Of a DNA stretch of 64,000 nucleotides, positions 29,181-43,072 are shown piece by piece. The stretch is from positions 11,093,386 through 11,157,385 of the forward strand of contig NC_088306.1 of the NCBI RefSeq assembly GCF_032854445.1, read 5' to 3'. Under the pieces are notes generated by a model, which saw nothing but the letters and a program-made list of their open reading frames with translations, did no database searches and had not been told where the DNA came from. Within the stretch, counting starts at the first letter, position 1, and each line of letters begins with the position of its first letter. Source of the DNA: Liolophura sinensis (taxonomy: Eukaryota; Mollusca; Polyplacophora; Chitonida; Chitonidae). The position numbers and the translations under genes are program-made.

Positions 29181-29895
29181 ATCGACAATGAGTTAATTTC
29201 AAGTATATACTGCAATATGCTACTCGACCTGTGACAAATATTCCATATGAACACAAACCACATATGCTGTTGATGTCAACATACCAAAAATAGACATCAA
29301 GGTTAAACCTTTTATGTCGGATGATGGGTTGTATGCAAGCTTCAAACCATGCAGACAAATAGATACGCACATCGTAGACATGAAATATCCCTGAGTATTG
29401 TAAAATAATCTAAACAAATGAGTGAAAATAACATATAATAAAGGTACGAAGTTGATAGTGAAGTTGGAAGTTGTTGACATGAGATCATATACACATACAT
29501 TAGTAATTCAACGAAATGCAAACTTCTTCCTAACAGACTGGGTAATAACTGAGACCCGTTTGAAGATAAATATGTGTAACATTTTCCAGCCTTTTGCAAC
29601 TCGAATTCAAAAACTGATTAAGTCTCCACCAGATTTTCTAAAGAAGGATCTGATTGACATATTTGAATAGTTTAGAATGTCGAAATCCCTGCATTTCTTA
29701 ATTCCTTAAGTCGTTAACCCGTTTTCATGAAATGATATATAAAAACATCAAAAATAATCAGCTTAAACATATAGGTCACATTCACTGAAAATTTAAAAGG
29801 ATTCTTCACCTTACAGAGAGGGTAGCGCATCTTCTATCAGCGAGACGCGATAAAAGCAATCGTTGACTTGAAGGAGATAAGTTCAATTTTTCACT

Positions 29896-30212
29896 CTACA
29901 CCAAGAAGCCCAAAACGTCTTCTATAGCTTGCCCCGATCTATACATCAATGAGGACGAGTCCGTGTCCGCATTTGATATATCCCGGTGGACTTCCTCTTT
30001 TGGTATTATCGCGGCCGGGGTGCGCATGTGCTTCGCAGGGAAGTGATGGTAAGCGAGCCAGCCAGCGTGTGGGGACACCACAGAGTGTTTGCATTGTTCC
30101 CGCAATTTTCTCCACAGGTTTCCCACCCGGAAAAGACGCACCTTATACAACACATCTCCTAACTTATGAATCTCACTTCTGCTTAACTAGATTGGTGGCG
30201 GGTAAAACAAGG
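29896..30212 (-). CDS. Candidate orphan exon, unknown protein
   Basis: Not recognised. The minus-strand frame opens after TAG (about 30212) and ends TAG near 29896. It includes a plausible acceptor at its upper end (CCCGCCACCAATCTAG) and reads EIHKLGDVLYKVRLFRVGN, then HHFPAKHMRTPAAIIPKEEV and SLMYRSGQAIEDVLGFLV before the stop. Composition is higher in GC and CpG than the surroundings and the residues look protein-like rather than repeat-derived. It could be the last exon of a gene on the minus strand. Without comparison it may still be chance. Confidence 0.3.
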
Positions 30213-30699
30213 TCTATATTTATCGTTGTCTTCACTAGATGTTATGTCCCGTGTAGAGAGAACACGACTTGACAATTACAGGCGGAGTCAGCCACAAGTT
30301 CATTAATCCACACGGTACGCATCTTTTAAAGTGAAAGACAACTACTAATGAATGAAGCGTCAGCAGATATGTAGGGCGTCGCAAACACTTTTTGCTCTCC
30401 AAACCGAGTATTTGATGATGGAACAGCCAGTTTGCATACAAGAATGTCCGATAAAGTGAGAAGTGAATAGCCGCTTATGCCGCACAACATTTAAATATGG
30501 TCCATAACGTCTACCTTATATAGGATTCCAGCACATGGTCTTATTTACAGGTGTTATTCGGGCAAACACAATGTTCTGCACACAAAAGCAAAAGCGAAAT
30601 ATCCTCTCCCCATCTCGATCGGCATATATTCAAGGCAGCTTGGAACATTTCACATAAAAGACATCATACAGGTTCCAGAAGTGTAGTTTACATTAGATA

Positions 30700-31003
30700 T
30701 TGTTATGAATGAATGAACGAATGCGTAGGGTTTAATGTCGTACTTAACAATTTTCCAGTCATATGACGCGAGGAGTCATTAGGTGTGTGTACATATACTG
30801 TATCGCCAAGGTGAAGAAGCGACTGAAGTATCATACCGAAGACACCAGACATGACACCCCAACCATTCACATTGTACTGGCAGGGCCATCAAGTCCTGTT
30901 TCCTTGCTCTAACCTCTCGATGACGCAGCAACGAGTGCCATTTTTAAAGTCTTTGGTATGATTCGACCCGGTTTGATCCCGGAACTCTCCCGAAGTCGCT
31001 GTA
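30700..31003 (-). repeat. SINE family G copy, reversed
   Basis: Begins with the shared tail in reverse (GTAGGGTTTAATGTCGTACT, TAACAATTTTCCAGTCATATGA). Its body (ACATGACACCCCAACC, TCTTTGGTATGATT) matches 8508-8830 in reverse complement. Confidence 0.7.
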
Positions 31004-32949
31004 TTGTTAAGATTTATTGACTTTATCCATTATATCAAAGTGTTTCGTGATATATTCAATACCTCATCACTTAGGATGGTCCTATTTATGACATGTTATG
31101 ATCTGTAGATGCTAGTTTCTATTAACTAGCAGAGTTGCTATTAACACAGCCTGTCAGAACCACAGAAATGAACGACACCACAGGCTTATATAAAGTTACT
31201 TGTCTTACTTACAGTCTGTTTCCAAATAATCATACCGCATTACGCGCTCTCTTCCATTGTCTCTATAATTATAACCCAATTCATAACAGAAAGAAAGCCG
31301 TATTTTTAACTTGTCCGGACCCTATATTTAATTTGTCACAGCGGGTTCTTTTTCCTTTCCCTGCTATTTATATCACTTGCCTGTGAACATTGCTCGTTAA
31401 GGAAGTCACTAAAACCTCTATAATTTACGTGCAAACTATCACATTTTATTTAAAGCCATTAAGTGGGATAATTGATTCAATAGAGATCGATAAAAATATA
31501 TAGGCCCAGTATAGATTGGTATAGTATATGATGAACTAGATGGAAGTTAGATAGACTATGTATTTTTAACATCTAACAGAATGTCTTCCACTGATGTTCC
31601 CTTGTAAGTAGCATATTCCTATTGAAAATGGTTTCTTTTGACGAGATATTTCCCGCTCAACCTCCGTATACACTGATGCCGAGCTGTCCAGTGTTTGGTC
31701 TACCGAGTAACGAGAGAATTTGCAGCAGTCACTGATTTAATTGGGGGGGGGGGGGGGTTTCGAGTTCGATATCTTTTGTCGTTAACGGTAAAAACACTTC
31801 TACTGTGGTCGAAATTGTCTTACTGGTCACCTCTCTCACCTTTTCCTAGAGGCACAAATGACACCGCTTTCCTTCAGAGATCACAAACGTTCAGCTTCTC
31901 AATTTTTTCTGTCATTAGTCAACTCTAAATTCCTTGTGACACTTCCTTCAGACGCCCGTGTTATAGTGAAGGTTATCAAAACTAGTTACAGTTTTTTTAC
32001 CTTCAACTTCGTACTCGAATCTCCCCCAATGAAAGACGAGATAGCTGTTTAATGGTCACGTGTAACGGCCTCGTGTCAATTTACCCCAGTCAAGGGTTTA
32101 TTCTTACTGTGTATTTAAATGATTAAATAGTACCACACCCCTCGAACTATGGATTAATAGAGACCGAAGTGCTACGAGGAGAAACCATCGTTATGTGAAT
32201 GAGAAAGGATATTAAAGTTAAGTTGAACCCTTGCGGGGAAAAGCAGTAAACTAAATCTTCCAATCGGGTTAAGGCGTCTCTACAGGTTAATTATGCACGA
32301 TTACCTATTTACACACCCTAATGAATGACTGGGCAACAAAATGCTATCAAGAAACAAACAAACGTACATTGGAAGGAAATAATGATACTTCAAGCGTTTT
32401 TGCAACAAACATGTTTTTGTGTATATTTATGCACCATTGAAATTCTGTCTCAAAAGATGGGAAATCTGTTTTTTGATGTTCGTATGTCATTCTCATTTGA
32501 TTCTCTATTTAAATGATATGACAGGTCACATTTATCCCTCCATTTATAGGCGACAGGGGCACCCCAACCAGACATGACACCCCAACCATGTTAAAATGTT
32601 AAAATCAGCATATAACCATGGCAGAAACGTCTTTCAAACTATACGTCCTAACAAACAGATGGATATATAGATGCTATGATTTGAATCTACTGCGAGTTAA
32701 AGATGATTGGAATTTTCCGCATGAGATTTGATGGATTCGTTCCGGAGAAGTGAGAAAGCGCAGCGGGAATTCTCGCGGTCCGTCTTCATGAACATCTATA
32801 TAGTCAAGCATTCTTCTCCACCAAGATAAGCGGCGACACCTCGCCTATATACGAGATAGTAGGCCTATTTGAAGGACAAATAAATGGCAATCCGATATGT
32901 AAAAAGACAACTTTGTGGAATCAAGCAGCCTTACACTCCTAATTAATCT

Positions 32950-33010
32950 CCTAATTTTAACAGAAAGTCTGTTGCCTGAGTGGTGCCAGAATGTATTTTG
33001 TTATTATACC
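32950..33010. repeat. Half of MITE family F
   Basis: AACAGAAAGTCTGTTGCCTG, AGTGGTGCCAGAATGTATT, TTGTTATTATA matches the left arm of the complete copies at 43738 and 53418. A SINE begins right after it. Confidence 0.75.
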
Positions 33011-33013
33011 TAG

Positions 33014-33103
33014 TCGCTTTCCTCCAACCACAATGACGGGCGCCGTCGTATAAGTGAAGTATTCATGAGTATACGGCGTGAAACACCAATCAAATAAATA
33101 AAA
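33014..33103 (+). repeat. SINE family A copy, 5'-truncated
   Basis: CTTTCCTCCAACCACAATGA, CGTCGTATAAGTGAAG, CGGCGTGAAACACCAATC, AAATAAATAAA. Abuts the half MITE. Confidence 0.85.
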
Positions 33104-35094
33104 TATAATCATGGCATTCGCAGATGATTTGAGTAAAAGAATAAGAATTCAGATTAAGAAAAGTTTATAAGAACGATCCGTTTCAAACCTGCGCTGGATA
33201 AGGACACTGGATGTAGTCGAAAATATGAGGAAAGTTTTGTTCATCGGTGTTCGGACAAAATTTCCGCCAAAATCTAGTGGCACAAAAAACTGTTTTGTTT
33301 GCTTTTTTTTATTATTTATTTTTCTTTTTTGATGTTTTTCTTTTTTTTCTTTTTTTTTTTGATTTTTCAGGACACGTTAATTTAAACATGACAAGCCAGT
33401 AATCAAGCTAATTTCAAATCCTAAGTATGACGTAGACCTACATTTGACTTGACATATATTTGTTATGATCTCTGAAAACAAAGCCGTAAACAAAAATGTT
33501 ATGTCCTGAGGGAGACTTCTTATATTTGCTATTTTATAAGTACAGCCTTTATACTAATCACGGCCATGATTTAAAATGAAACTTTGCGGTGGTCTTTGTT
33601 CTTGCGTAACACGTGCTATACGCTGGTCAGAGTGAAATCAAACAAGCAGACGACTGCATGGCTGAAGGTCACGTGACGCATATATTCACACATAGACACG
33701 CGTGAAGACCGTGTTTGTGTAGGCCGACATGAGTTTGCATAAAGCTGATATGCATTTGGATCACTACATGTGGCCATACCACACGAGGCCACTCTAATCT
33801 TTTTTCCGAGGCTGGCTTTTTTGTTTGTTTGTATTTCTTTTAATTCAAGCCATGTAGACATATACGCCGCTGATGTTGTGACGTCATCAGTGAGTCCCTT
33901 TATCCCCAAGATTACCCCTTCAGTTTCTGATCAAGCAGAGAGTAATCGTGTAAACAGGCATGCTGAACATCGGCGGAAACTTGTAAAACAAGAATTATTC
34001 AGGCGATTATATACATACCGTGACACGCTGCCGGCTTCGGGATATTAATCTGATTGGTTGAATCATGCAATGGGACGCCATTTCCTTTCGTAAGGAATTG
34101 AACAAGTGCCATTCCACTGCCGCTAACACATGTACATTGTGTGTCTGCATGGTGCCGGAGTGACGTGGGTGGGGTTGGATGATGTAAATATTAATGAAAG
34201 AAACATTGACTCAGACTATTAGGATTAAATGAAATACTGAAAATTATTAACCATGCAATCAAAAACTTTTATAATGATATAGATAATTCGGTACGTGTTA
34301 TTAGAATCCACTGATAGATCTGGTTTCGTTTTTCTGTAAAAAAAAAAAAAAAAAAAAATCCGATATTTTCCCAATCTACCCTTCTGATTTTTGTCGTGTT
34401 AATGACATCACAGATTACATCTTTTCAATATCTGAGTAGGACTAAATGATAGAAAAATTTAACGCCCCAAAAAGTATGCATTAAATGTTATATAATGATT
34501 GGTATCCAAACAATCCATCGCAAATTCTCCGCACAGGTCTACATTTAATCATTTGTTGTGTCGTCGCTACTTTAAGCTGTCTGATGTACGTGTTACGTGT
34601 ATCATGGATTTTGTCGACCACACGTTAAAGATCACAGGGGAGTGAAACTATTCGAATTAACAAGCATTCCGAACACATGCCATTGGCTAACCGATCTGGG
34701 AAATTTTGAAGGTTCACACATTACATCTTTTTCATGCTAAATACTGGGCTTAAGTATATGCAAACGAAAGAAAAATATTAACATGTCAAAAATATACGCT
34801 GAATGTTTTGCATCCAAAGTTCTCGGTAATCAAGGCCTATGTATTCATTTGTTGTGCCATTGCTGATTTAATCCGGGGGATGTGCGTGCCACCATGGATT
34901 GCGTGTAACAAAAGTTAGACAGCATATGTAAGAGAAACTTTACGAAAAACCAAGAAACCTGACCATATGTGTATCTAGCTAAATGAAGACGTTACAACAA
35001 ATCCTGCTAAGCGATGAAGGGATTTCCAGGATGATCACATTGTACACACACACCGCAAGACTGGTTTCCGCCAAACCAATAGGTTCTAACCATA

Positions 35095-36545
35095 ACACCC
35101 CCACGAAAGGTTGCACAAATGTAATGTCAGGATAGTCACAGCAAAAGCTGCACAAATATAATGTCAGGATTGTCACAGCAAAAGCTGCACAAATGTAATA
35201 TCAGAATATTCACGACAAAAGCTGCACAAATGTAATGTCAGGATTGTCACAGCAAAAGCTGCACAAATGTAATGTCAAGGATTGTCACAGCAAAAGCTGC
35301 ACAAATGTAATATCAGAATAGTCACGACAAAAGCTGCACAAATGTAATGTCAAGGATTCTCAAAGCAAAAGCTGCACAAATGTAATGTCAGGATTGTCAC
35401 AGCAAAAGTTGCACAAATGTAATATCAGAATAGTCACGACAAAAGCTGCACAAATGTAATGTCAAGGATTCTCAAACAAAAGCTGCACAAATGTAATGTC
35501 AAGGATTGTCACAGCAAAAGCTGCACAAATGTAATGTCAGGATTGTCACAGCAAAAGCTGCACAAATGTAATGTCAGGATAGTCACAGCAAAAGCTGCAC
35601 AAATGTAATGTCAAGGATTGTCACAACGAAAGTTGCACAAATGTAATATCAGAATAGTCACGACAAAAGCTGCACAAATGTAATGTCAAGGATTCTCAAA
35701 GCAAAAGCTGCACAAATGTAATGTCAGGATTGTCACAGCAAAAGTTGCACAAATGTAATGCCAAGGATTCTCAAAGCAAAAGCTGCACAAATGTAATGTC
35801 AAGGATTCTCAAAGCAAAAGCTGCACAAATGTAATGTCAGGATAGTCACAGCAAAAGCTGCACAAATGTAATGTCAAGGATTGTCACAACAAAAGTTGCA
35901 CAAATGTAATATCAGTATAGTTATGGCAAAAGCTGCACAAATGTAATGTCAAGGATTGTCACAAAAAAGCTGGACAAATGTAATGTCAAGGATTCTCTAA
36001 GCAAAAGCTGCACAAATGTAATGTCAGGATTGTCACAGCAAAATCTGCACAAATGTAATGTCAAGGATTGTCACAGCAAAAGCTGCACAAATGTAATGTC
36101 AGGATAGTCACAGCAAAAGCTGCACAAGTGTAATGTCAAGGATTGTCACAGCAAAAGCTGCACAAATGTAATGTCAAGGATTGTCACAGCAAAAGTTGCA
36201 CAAATGTAATATCAGAATAGTCACGACAAAAGCTGCACAAATGTAATGTCAAGGATTCTCAAAGCAAAAGCTGCACAAATGTAATGTCAGGATTGTCACA
36301 GCAAAAGCTGCACAAATGTAATATCAGAATAGTCACGACAAAAGCTGCACAAATGTAATGTCAAGGATTGTCACAACAAAAGTTGCACAAATGTAATATC
36401 AGTATAGTCATGGCAAAAGCTGCACAAATGTAATGTCAAGGATTGTCACAAAAAAGCTGGACAAATGTAATGTCAAGGATTGTAACAGCAAAAGCTGCAC
36501 AAATGTAATGTCGGGATTGTCACAGCAAAAACTGTACACATGTAT
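35095..36545. repeat. Satellite array, 37/38-bp unit, about 38 copies
   Basis: Units of the form GCTGCACAAATGTAATGTCA plus (A)GGATTGTCACAGCAAAA. Distinct variants recur: ATATCAGAATAGTCACGACA, ATGTCAAGGATTCTCAAAGC and ATGTCAGGATAGTCACAGC. The CACGAC variant is repeatedly followed by the CTCAAAGC variant, suggesting a higher-order repeat of several units. The edges decay into unique DNA. Confidence 0.97.
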
Positions 36546-36787
36546 TGTCGGGATTTTATAGGAAAAGGAAAAGTGCCCTATGCATTTATATGCATTTCAC
36601 TAGAAACCCATAATCGCTAGACACAATTCCAAAACGATAAAAGCAATTTCGCGTGGAAAGTAGACAGGCCTACACGGGTATTAAATCATATAAAGTATGT
36701 ACATAACATTTTAACATTTCCTTTCCACATAGTCGTGAATCCAGTATTTTATATGCACTGTTGCTTAACGCCATAGTCAAAACGTTT

Positions 36788-37080
36788 TCACATATGGCGG
36801 TAGTCAGTTTTATGGGTGAAGGTAACCGGGGTGCCGGCGAAAACCACCCGACCTTTGGCAAGTTACTGACGAGCTTTCTCACATGTGACGTAGGTCTACA
36901 GACATGAGCCCAATATTGGTGAAAGACAGGTTTTCACGAGCGTCGTCGACCGCGTATATTTTTTCAAAGGTCCCACTCTTTGTGACAGTGAGAGGATCAA
37001 CATATTCTGTGTCGATGGTCGGGCTTAAACCTGCACCTCGCGATTGAAAGGCATGATATTTAAAACACCACTGGTGGAAG
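36788..37080. repeat. Dispersed repeat, family C
   Basis: GGTAGTCAGTTTTATGGGTG, CCGGCGAAAACCACCCGACC, GGCAAGTTACTGACGAGCTT and GATTGAAAGGCATGATAT. Same element as at 7190-7470, better preserved at its left end. Confidence 0.75.
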
Positions 37081-40000
37081 TCAAACGTCACACTCCAATG
37101 CATGCTTAAAATCTTGAGCCATATATAAGGGAATGTGTATGCCACCGATATTTGCTGGGTTTTTTTACTGTGTACTTGTAAACGGCAATGTGTTCGTGCA
37201 GTGAGTACCCCCAACAGGACAATGAGTACCATTGTACACATATGTGTAGCTCAAGATGTAAACAGGATGTAAAACGCGATGTATCATAGGAACACAATTT
37301 GGTACACATTAAGAGTATAGTGGCATGAATATGGTGTACATAAGGTATACACATTAGTGTTTCTTTGCACATTTGTTACAATTAATGTGTACCTGTGGTA
37401 CACAGCTTATGTATCTTTTTTTACACACTACTTTTAGAGAGTACAACCGTGAGCGACAAAAATACATGCAACCATATTAACCATATTAAGTAGATACAAA
37501 AATAAATTTGTACATAAACCTAAAGATATAACAAGGTGAAAAAAAAATAAGATTCGAGCTTAAAATTACAAAAAGATAATACATGCATACAAATCTTACC
37601 AAACCCATGACTATGGATTACCGAGGTCTTCAATCAGTGATCACCCTGGAATGTTTTCCGTTCGAAAGCCAGTTGTCTATACATGAGAATATACGGCAAA
37701 AACAATCGCTACTTAAGTAGTCCGTTTGCCCACGTGACGCATCAACACCACGTGACGTCGCTCGTGCGGCGCAGAGCTATAAAGATCAACGTCAAAGAAA
37801 GCAGACGTGATAAAGAAAAACAAATATCTCATAGCTGCCTGGCGATATATGCGTGCACAAAAAATGCGTAAGCCGACAAAAAAGGCTGCATGTCATTGTG
37901 AAAAACACCCAGATACAGAGGAGTTCATAAATGAATTACAATAGAGAGTTTACAGGGAGTATGTTGAGTGGTAGAGAAGACTGACGCCGCGAACACCGAT
38001 TATTTTGTTATAGACGTTAATAAGAAGTTCTATGCGTATACAGTAGCAATAATTCCCAGCCATGAGATGGACATTGTGTAACATTTATAAACAATTCATT
38101 TAAATAATACTATATGGGTTTTTTTTTAAATAAGAAATTTTAAAAAAATATGCAGGATTGTTTATCTGGGAGATGCTGAACTTCTCGTTAGCAGTTCTTG
38201 TACTGCCTGACAAACGTAAATGTACAAGTTTTCCACACCTGTAATTTTTTACTCTGACTGTCTGTATGTTCAGAAATTCGACGGAAGGCTTCCTCTTTCT
38301 GAGCGTCTTGCAACCATCTCCGCCTCTGTTCCTATATAAGTGGATCCCCAAGATTTCCCACGGCGGGGTGGTGAACTAGTAATAGGTGGCTCCGGCGTTT
38401 AAAAATTACATATACATTGGAATGGCAAACTCATCCCGAATATCGGAGATATTGGAAAACCAGTGTATAAAGCACGTAGTCTGTTCTGAATTTTAGCTCA
38501 GATTCTGCGATTTGGCAACACGATGATAGGGCCTATCAGCAATTTGCAAAAATGGTGTCCAGTTTTTCAATGGTTATTGAGGTGGCTATGCTAGCATACC
38601 GAGTAGTATGACTACCGTATCAGACCCGACCTTTCCATCTTCGGAAAACTAGAAAGACGGGTCAAATAAAAAATAACAGACAATAAAACTACGTCATAAC
38701 CGTGAGACTCGGATTAACAAAAACGTCGTCTCTACCGCGCACTGACCCCTTGCCATCGAGCTATCGATTGTCAAACTGACGACAATACATGCACCCATAT
38801 ACCTTAGTTTTTTATACAGCTCAGTTACCTATGCATATTTGTATGTCTAGACGCAAATAAGTATACACATCACAAGAGGGTGTTTCGCCTGAGAGTCCTC
38901 AAGTGCGAGTGACGACGCCAAATTTACGAATATTTAACCGAGATATATAAGACTAGTGTTTGGTGTTAAAGTGCATCTCGCACTCGAACTAGTTTTGGAC
39001 ATGTCAAGGCGCCCTAGCTTTCCTGTACACGTCTGCATTCACATGCATTAAAGCATGTCCAGTGTGATCCAGGATATGCACATGATTTATTGGTGTTCAC
39101 TTAAGATTTTGACATCGTTTCTGACAATATATTAAACAATTATTGCTAAACAATGAAATGGGGGTATTTTTCCGGCGCAATGGCGATTCGGGTCCAAGCT
39201 GGATTGATCAGTGTTTTCTGTTACCAGCCTGTCCACAAAGCGGCAAAAACAATAAACTACACAGCTAAGGTTCGAATTACTTTAGGCGGGGAAAGATAAT
39301 CAACACGTTTTTTCACCAACAGCATATATACCCATATCAAAACAATCATATCAAAACGTTTATGTCGCACACAGATAGCACACTTGTATGTTAAGCCTTG
39401 AACATTTAAATGGTTTGAACACATCCTGTATATATAGAAATATAGAGATTTAGTGGAATTATCAGGCCTTAGAGAACACATATACCCTATACCCCAATAC
39501 AAACGAGTGCCGTACCCTGTTTCGCAGGGCGTAAAAGACTGGTGAAATAAATAATAAATATAAAAGCCAGACGTTCTAAAGCTCTTCAGGCTGATTAACA
39601 AAATTAGACTGTTGTATATCACCTTATTCCATAGCTTACGAATGCTGTCACAGGGCGTGTGCACTCATATCATTGCTATAAAGTGAATGTATAAAACTTC
39701 AGAGGATTTTCACAAGGCGCACTAAGTGGCTTTTCCCTTCTCATTGTATATACTGTATATCTACGGAGTGATTTCGATTTCTGCCATTAACGACCGGCCA
39801 TTTTTCACTTACGATGGCGATCAGTTACTTTTATGGGTGGAAGATACCGAATTGCATGGCGTAAACCCCCAACCCTGGCCAAGTAGAAGAGTATGACAGA
39901 CTACAGAAGAATTATTGGCTCTGAAAGTAGATAGTTAACTAGTTCACTGAATGGCTGGTTCTTCTCTTCAGTCCAAAAAGGCCATGTATAGTAGTCTACC

Positions 40001-42059
40001 TGAGTGCTTATAAATAAAAATTTATGCCGAATTTTGAAATATGTGAAGTTACTGCTTGCCTCGCAATGTGCGCAAAAAGCAAAATTTTCCTGAGAAAAAA
40101 AAAAGATTACTATTTCCCAGGTTCATTTGCATAATGTCAAACTTTTCTATTACGATGATGAGACAAGACACAAAACACAAAGAGTCTTTCTAAATTTCGA
40201 ATAAATTGATGGTCTTTGTGTATGAAGTTGGTATTATAACACGTTTGGACTAATGACTTTATAGATCAGGACCCAATTGTTCAAAACTGGTTTAAAACTT
40301 AATACCAGTTTTAACTTCAAGCCAAGTCTTGAATTTTGCACTTAGCCTAAGGAAAATTGTGTCACATTATGTTAAACATGAACTAAAACTGCTGCGGTTA
40401 TACCATGTCTTTAGACAACAGCATTGGCTGCAGAGTTGGCTTAAAAATTAAATATAAAATATGACATAATACCGGTATTAGCTAATACACGTACATACCT
40501 CTTGACAATTAACATCTATCTGCGCAGTGGTTTGTAAATAGCTACGTGGTCCATACCCTAATATCGCTGTATAGGCAGGTATATGGTGAACTGGTCGGTC
40601 GAGACAATGTGTGTGGCTAAAGCGGCTGACCACTGACCTGTGGATAGCGTGAGATATCGAGATATCGTATTCTTGTAAACTGACCACAGTTCACATCTCG
40701 GCGTGTGGTGTAAGATTTTGGGCGCGTACAACACTGTCCACCCTTCGCCTTATTACCCAGGTTTCCCGGTGAGGGCACGAGGGCCAGGGAGTCTTCGGTA
40801 CAATCCCGCCCTACCGTACCGGTATACAGACACCTGTCCGTGAAAATTTGACCATATATTCTCCAGTTAATAACGCGTTTCCCCCTCCTTGCTAGCGACC
40901 ACTTATTCCTATACGTGTTAGATTTTCATGTATGCCGTCCTATTTGTACTAAATTTGGCCAACCCGGAAATTGGTTGTTCAATGATAACGAGGTAAAGGG
41001 AGCGCCCCCATGCTGCCTTCAGTGCTGTTCGTGCAGATACATTTTCTTTTCCAGGATATCGGCTTCAATTACCTAACTTGGAAAACATTTAAAATAGAAT
41101 ACTCGTCAATAATTCTCAGCAGGTTTTACATTAATACTCGAATACCATTTGTCATTTTTAGCAGAAAATCTCATAATAATACCAGTTACCGATTTTATTA
41201 AAATGTATTATATGGTATCAGTTGCCAAATGAATAACTGACAGATTATGGCTTTGGCGCCAAAGCGGTAATATCACAGCCGTTTTGGAGAGAGAACACAT
41301 TACGATTCTGGGCGTCATAATAGATACTCGTAGCCCTGACGTCAACAAGAAGTCAGTAATCACAACATAAAGTTACAAAACAATGTTCAATACAAACAAC
41401 AATGCAAAGAACTAAGGAAGTATATAATGTGGAAAGCGCAAATCGCACAAGGAGAAACAGTTTACAGTGATGCCAGGGAAAGATGCAAAGAAAATTCTAG
41501 GCGCGTAAATTTAATCTGCTTGCTAAACGATGCCAATAACAAGATACATTCAAAACAAAAGTACACAAAAACTGAGACCATTTTATAATCGGCTAAAAGT
41601 AAACAAATATCAGTTTACACTCAAAGATCTTTATAACATACTTAAAAGTATAGAATCTAGCAAATCTTTGCTCGCACGATAATTATATACTGGCATACAG
41701 GCAAAATATCTTCTTTTACATGCATTGCACATAAACAGTGACGTATTACAGAAAAGAACAAAAGGGTACAGCGGATGGACTGGCTTCCTTTTAGGGGAGC
41801 AATGTTCCTCACAAAAATAGACTGCGGACAGTCTTCTATGAATATATTGTGGCGTACATTAGCTATTCGAGGCGAAGAGCGCCAATTCCAATCACCACCC
41901 CCTTCCCTCGCATGACGTCTACTGTGAATATTGACAAACATTCAACTGGTGGAATAACCCTATATATGATGGATTCTTATACCGTATTTTAGGGGCAAGG
42001 AAAACGCTAAAATAAATATCTGGCAGATGAAATATAATTAAGGCGTATATTATAGAGAG

Positions 42060-42395
42060 TAAAACCAGAGCAGCGTTGACAGTGTGACAGCTGGCAAATG
42101 ATCACACGTAACTGGTAAAATACGAACTCTTGTCCGCTGGTAATGGTCACACGTAACCGGTGAAAGACGACATTTTGTCAATTTACCTCAGTCAGGGTTT
42201 CACTCTGAGTCCGCTGGCAATGGTCACACGTAACCGGTGAAATACGACATTTTGTCAATTTACCTCAGCCAGCGTTTTACTCTGAGTCAGCTGGCAAATG
42301 ATCACACGTAACCGGTGAAATACGGCCTCTTGTCAGTTTAACTCAGTTAGGGTTTTATTCTGTGTATGTAAATGCTTAAACAGTATCAAATGGCA
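42060..42395 (+). repeat. Family E repeat with internal tandem copies
   Basis: Four successive copies of a unit of about 86 bases: GCTGGCAATGGTCACACGTA, ACCGGTGAAATACGACATTT, TGTCAATTTACCTCAG, GGGTTT. Elsewhere (32.05, 46.8, 47.3 kb) the element has one copy, so this is a local expansion. Confidence 0.8.
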
Positions 42396-42949
42396 AAGAC
42401 CGTTAAACACGATCTTAGAAAACAGTTCGATTCATTATTATTTATTTAGAATTTTTAGAAAGGAGTAAAACTTATCTGATTGGTCAGTGGTCTGTCAGGG
42501 TTCAGTAGGTATCAATGACGTCACATCTTTTGGCTCAGAAAAGTATTTCAAGTTGTTTATAGGCGAATGCATTCGTAACTTTATGCGTATTATAAGCATT
42601 CTGAAAGCAGAACTCCAGCTATATGTGTGTATTAAGTGATAAAAATTCTATCCTGATGCGTTTAGTAAAGAAACACTTCAGAAAAGACCACCCTAGAGAA
42701 TTATATTTCAGTTGTATATTTCTCGGTTGACAAATTCTAAAAAAAAAAAAAAAAAAACATTACCCGGAATATGTTTTTGTCTTCCATCTGAAATCTACCA
42801 AAATGTTGGTGTTGTCTTTGTGTTTTACAGCAGCTATTATTGTTTCGCACCTGAACACTATTATTAAACTGTATGGCATTTAACTAAGAATCAATAATGT
42901 GCGTGTGCGTGTGCGTGACATGTAGACCTATATTTTCATAAACCTTCGG

Positions 42950-43072
42950 ATGGTCGCGGATTCATCCGCGCTCTGCCGGGTATCCTTCTAGTATGAACCT
43001 GGCTGCCGTCGTATAAGTACAGTATTTTGGAGTACGGCGTAAAATATCAAAAGAATTAAATAAATAAATACT
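42950..43072 (+). repeat. SINE family A copy, 5'-truncated
   Basis: CTTCGGATGGTCGCGGATTC, GCTGCCGTCGTATAAG, GGAGTACGGCGTAAAATATC, AATAAATAAATA. Diverged. Confidence 0.85.

Larger units (their letters stand above)
27112..29890. other. Intergenic or STEAP 5' region, no gene seen
   Basis: Expected to hold the STEAP 5' UTR exon and promoter, not identified. A SINE-like tail (GATTCTTAAGTAAGGCGTTA) lies near 27.39 kb, T-rich (TTTTG)n at 28730-28805 and a SINE family A copy at 29077-29180. Confidence 0.5.
30213..35090. other. Repeat-rich intergenic DNA, no gene seen
   Basis: Holds a reversed SINE family G copy (30700-31003), a poly-G run (31741-31757), a family E fragment (about 32.04-32.12 kb), half a MITE (32950-33010) joined to a SINE family A copy, T-rich runs near 33.3 kb and a poly-A run near 34.34 kb. 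The short ORFs show no family features. Confidence 0.5.

Noticed and set aside
35095-36545. CRISPR-like regular repeats
   Set aside because: Units are directly contiguous with no unique spacers, and the context is an animal genome. It is a satellite.
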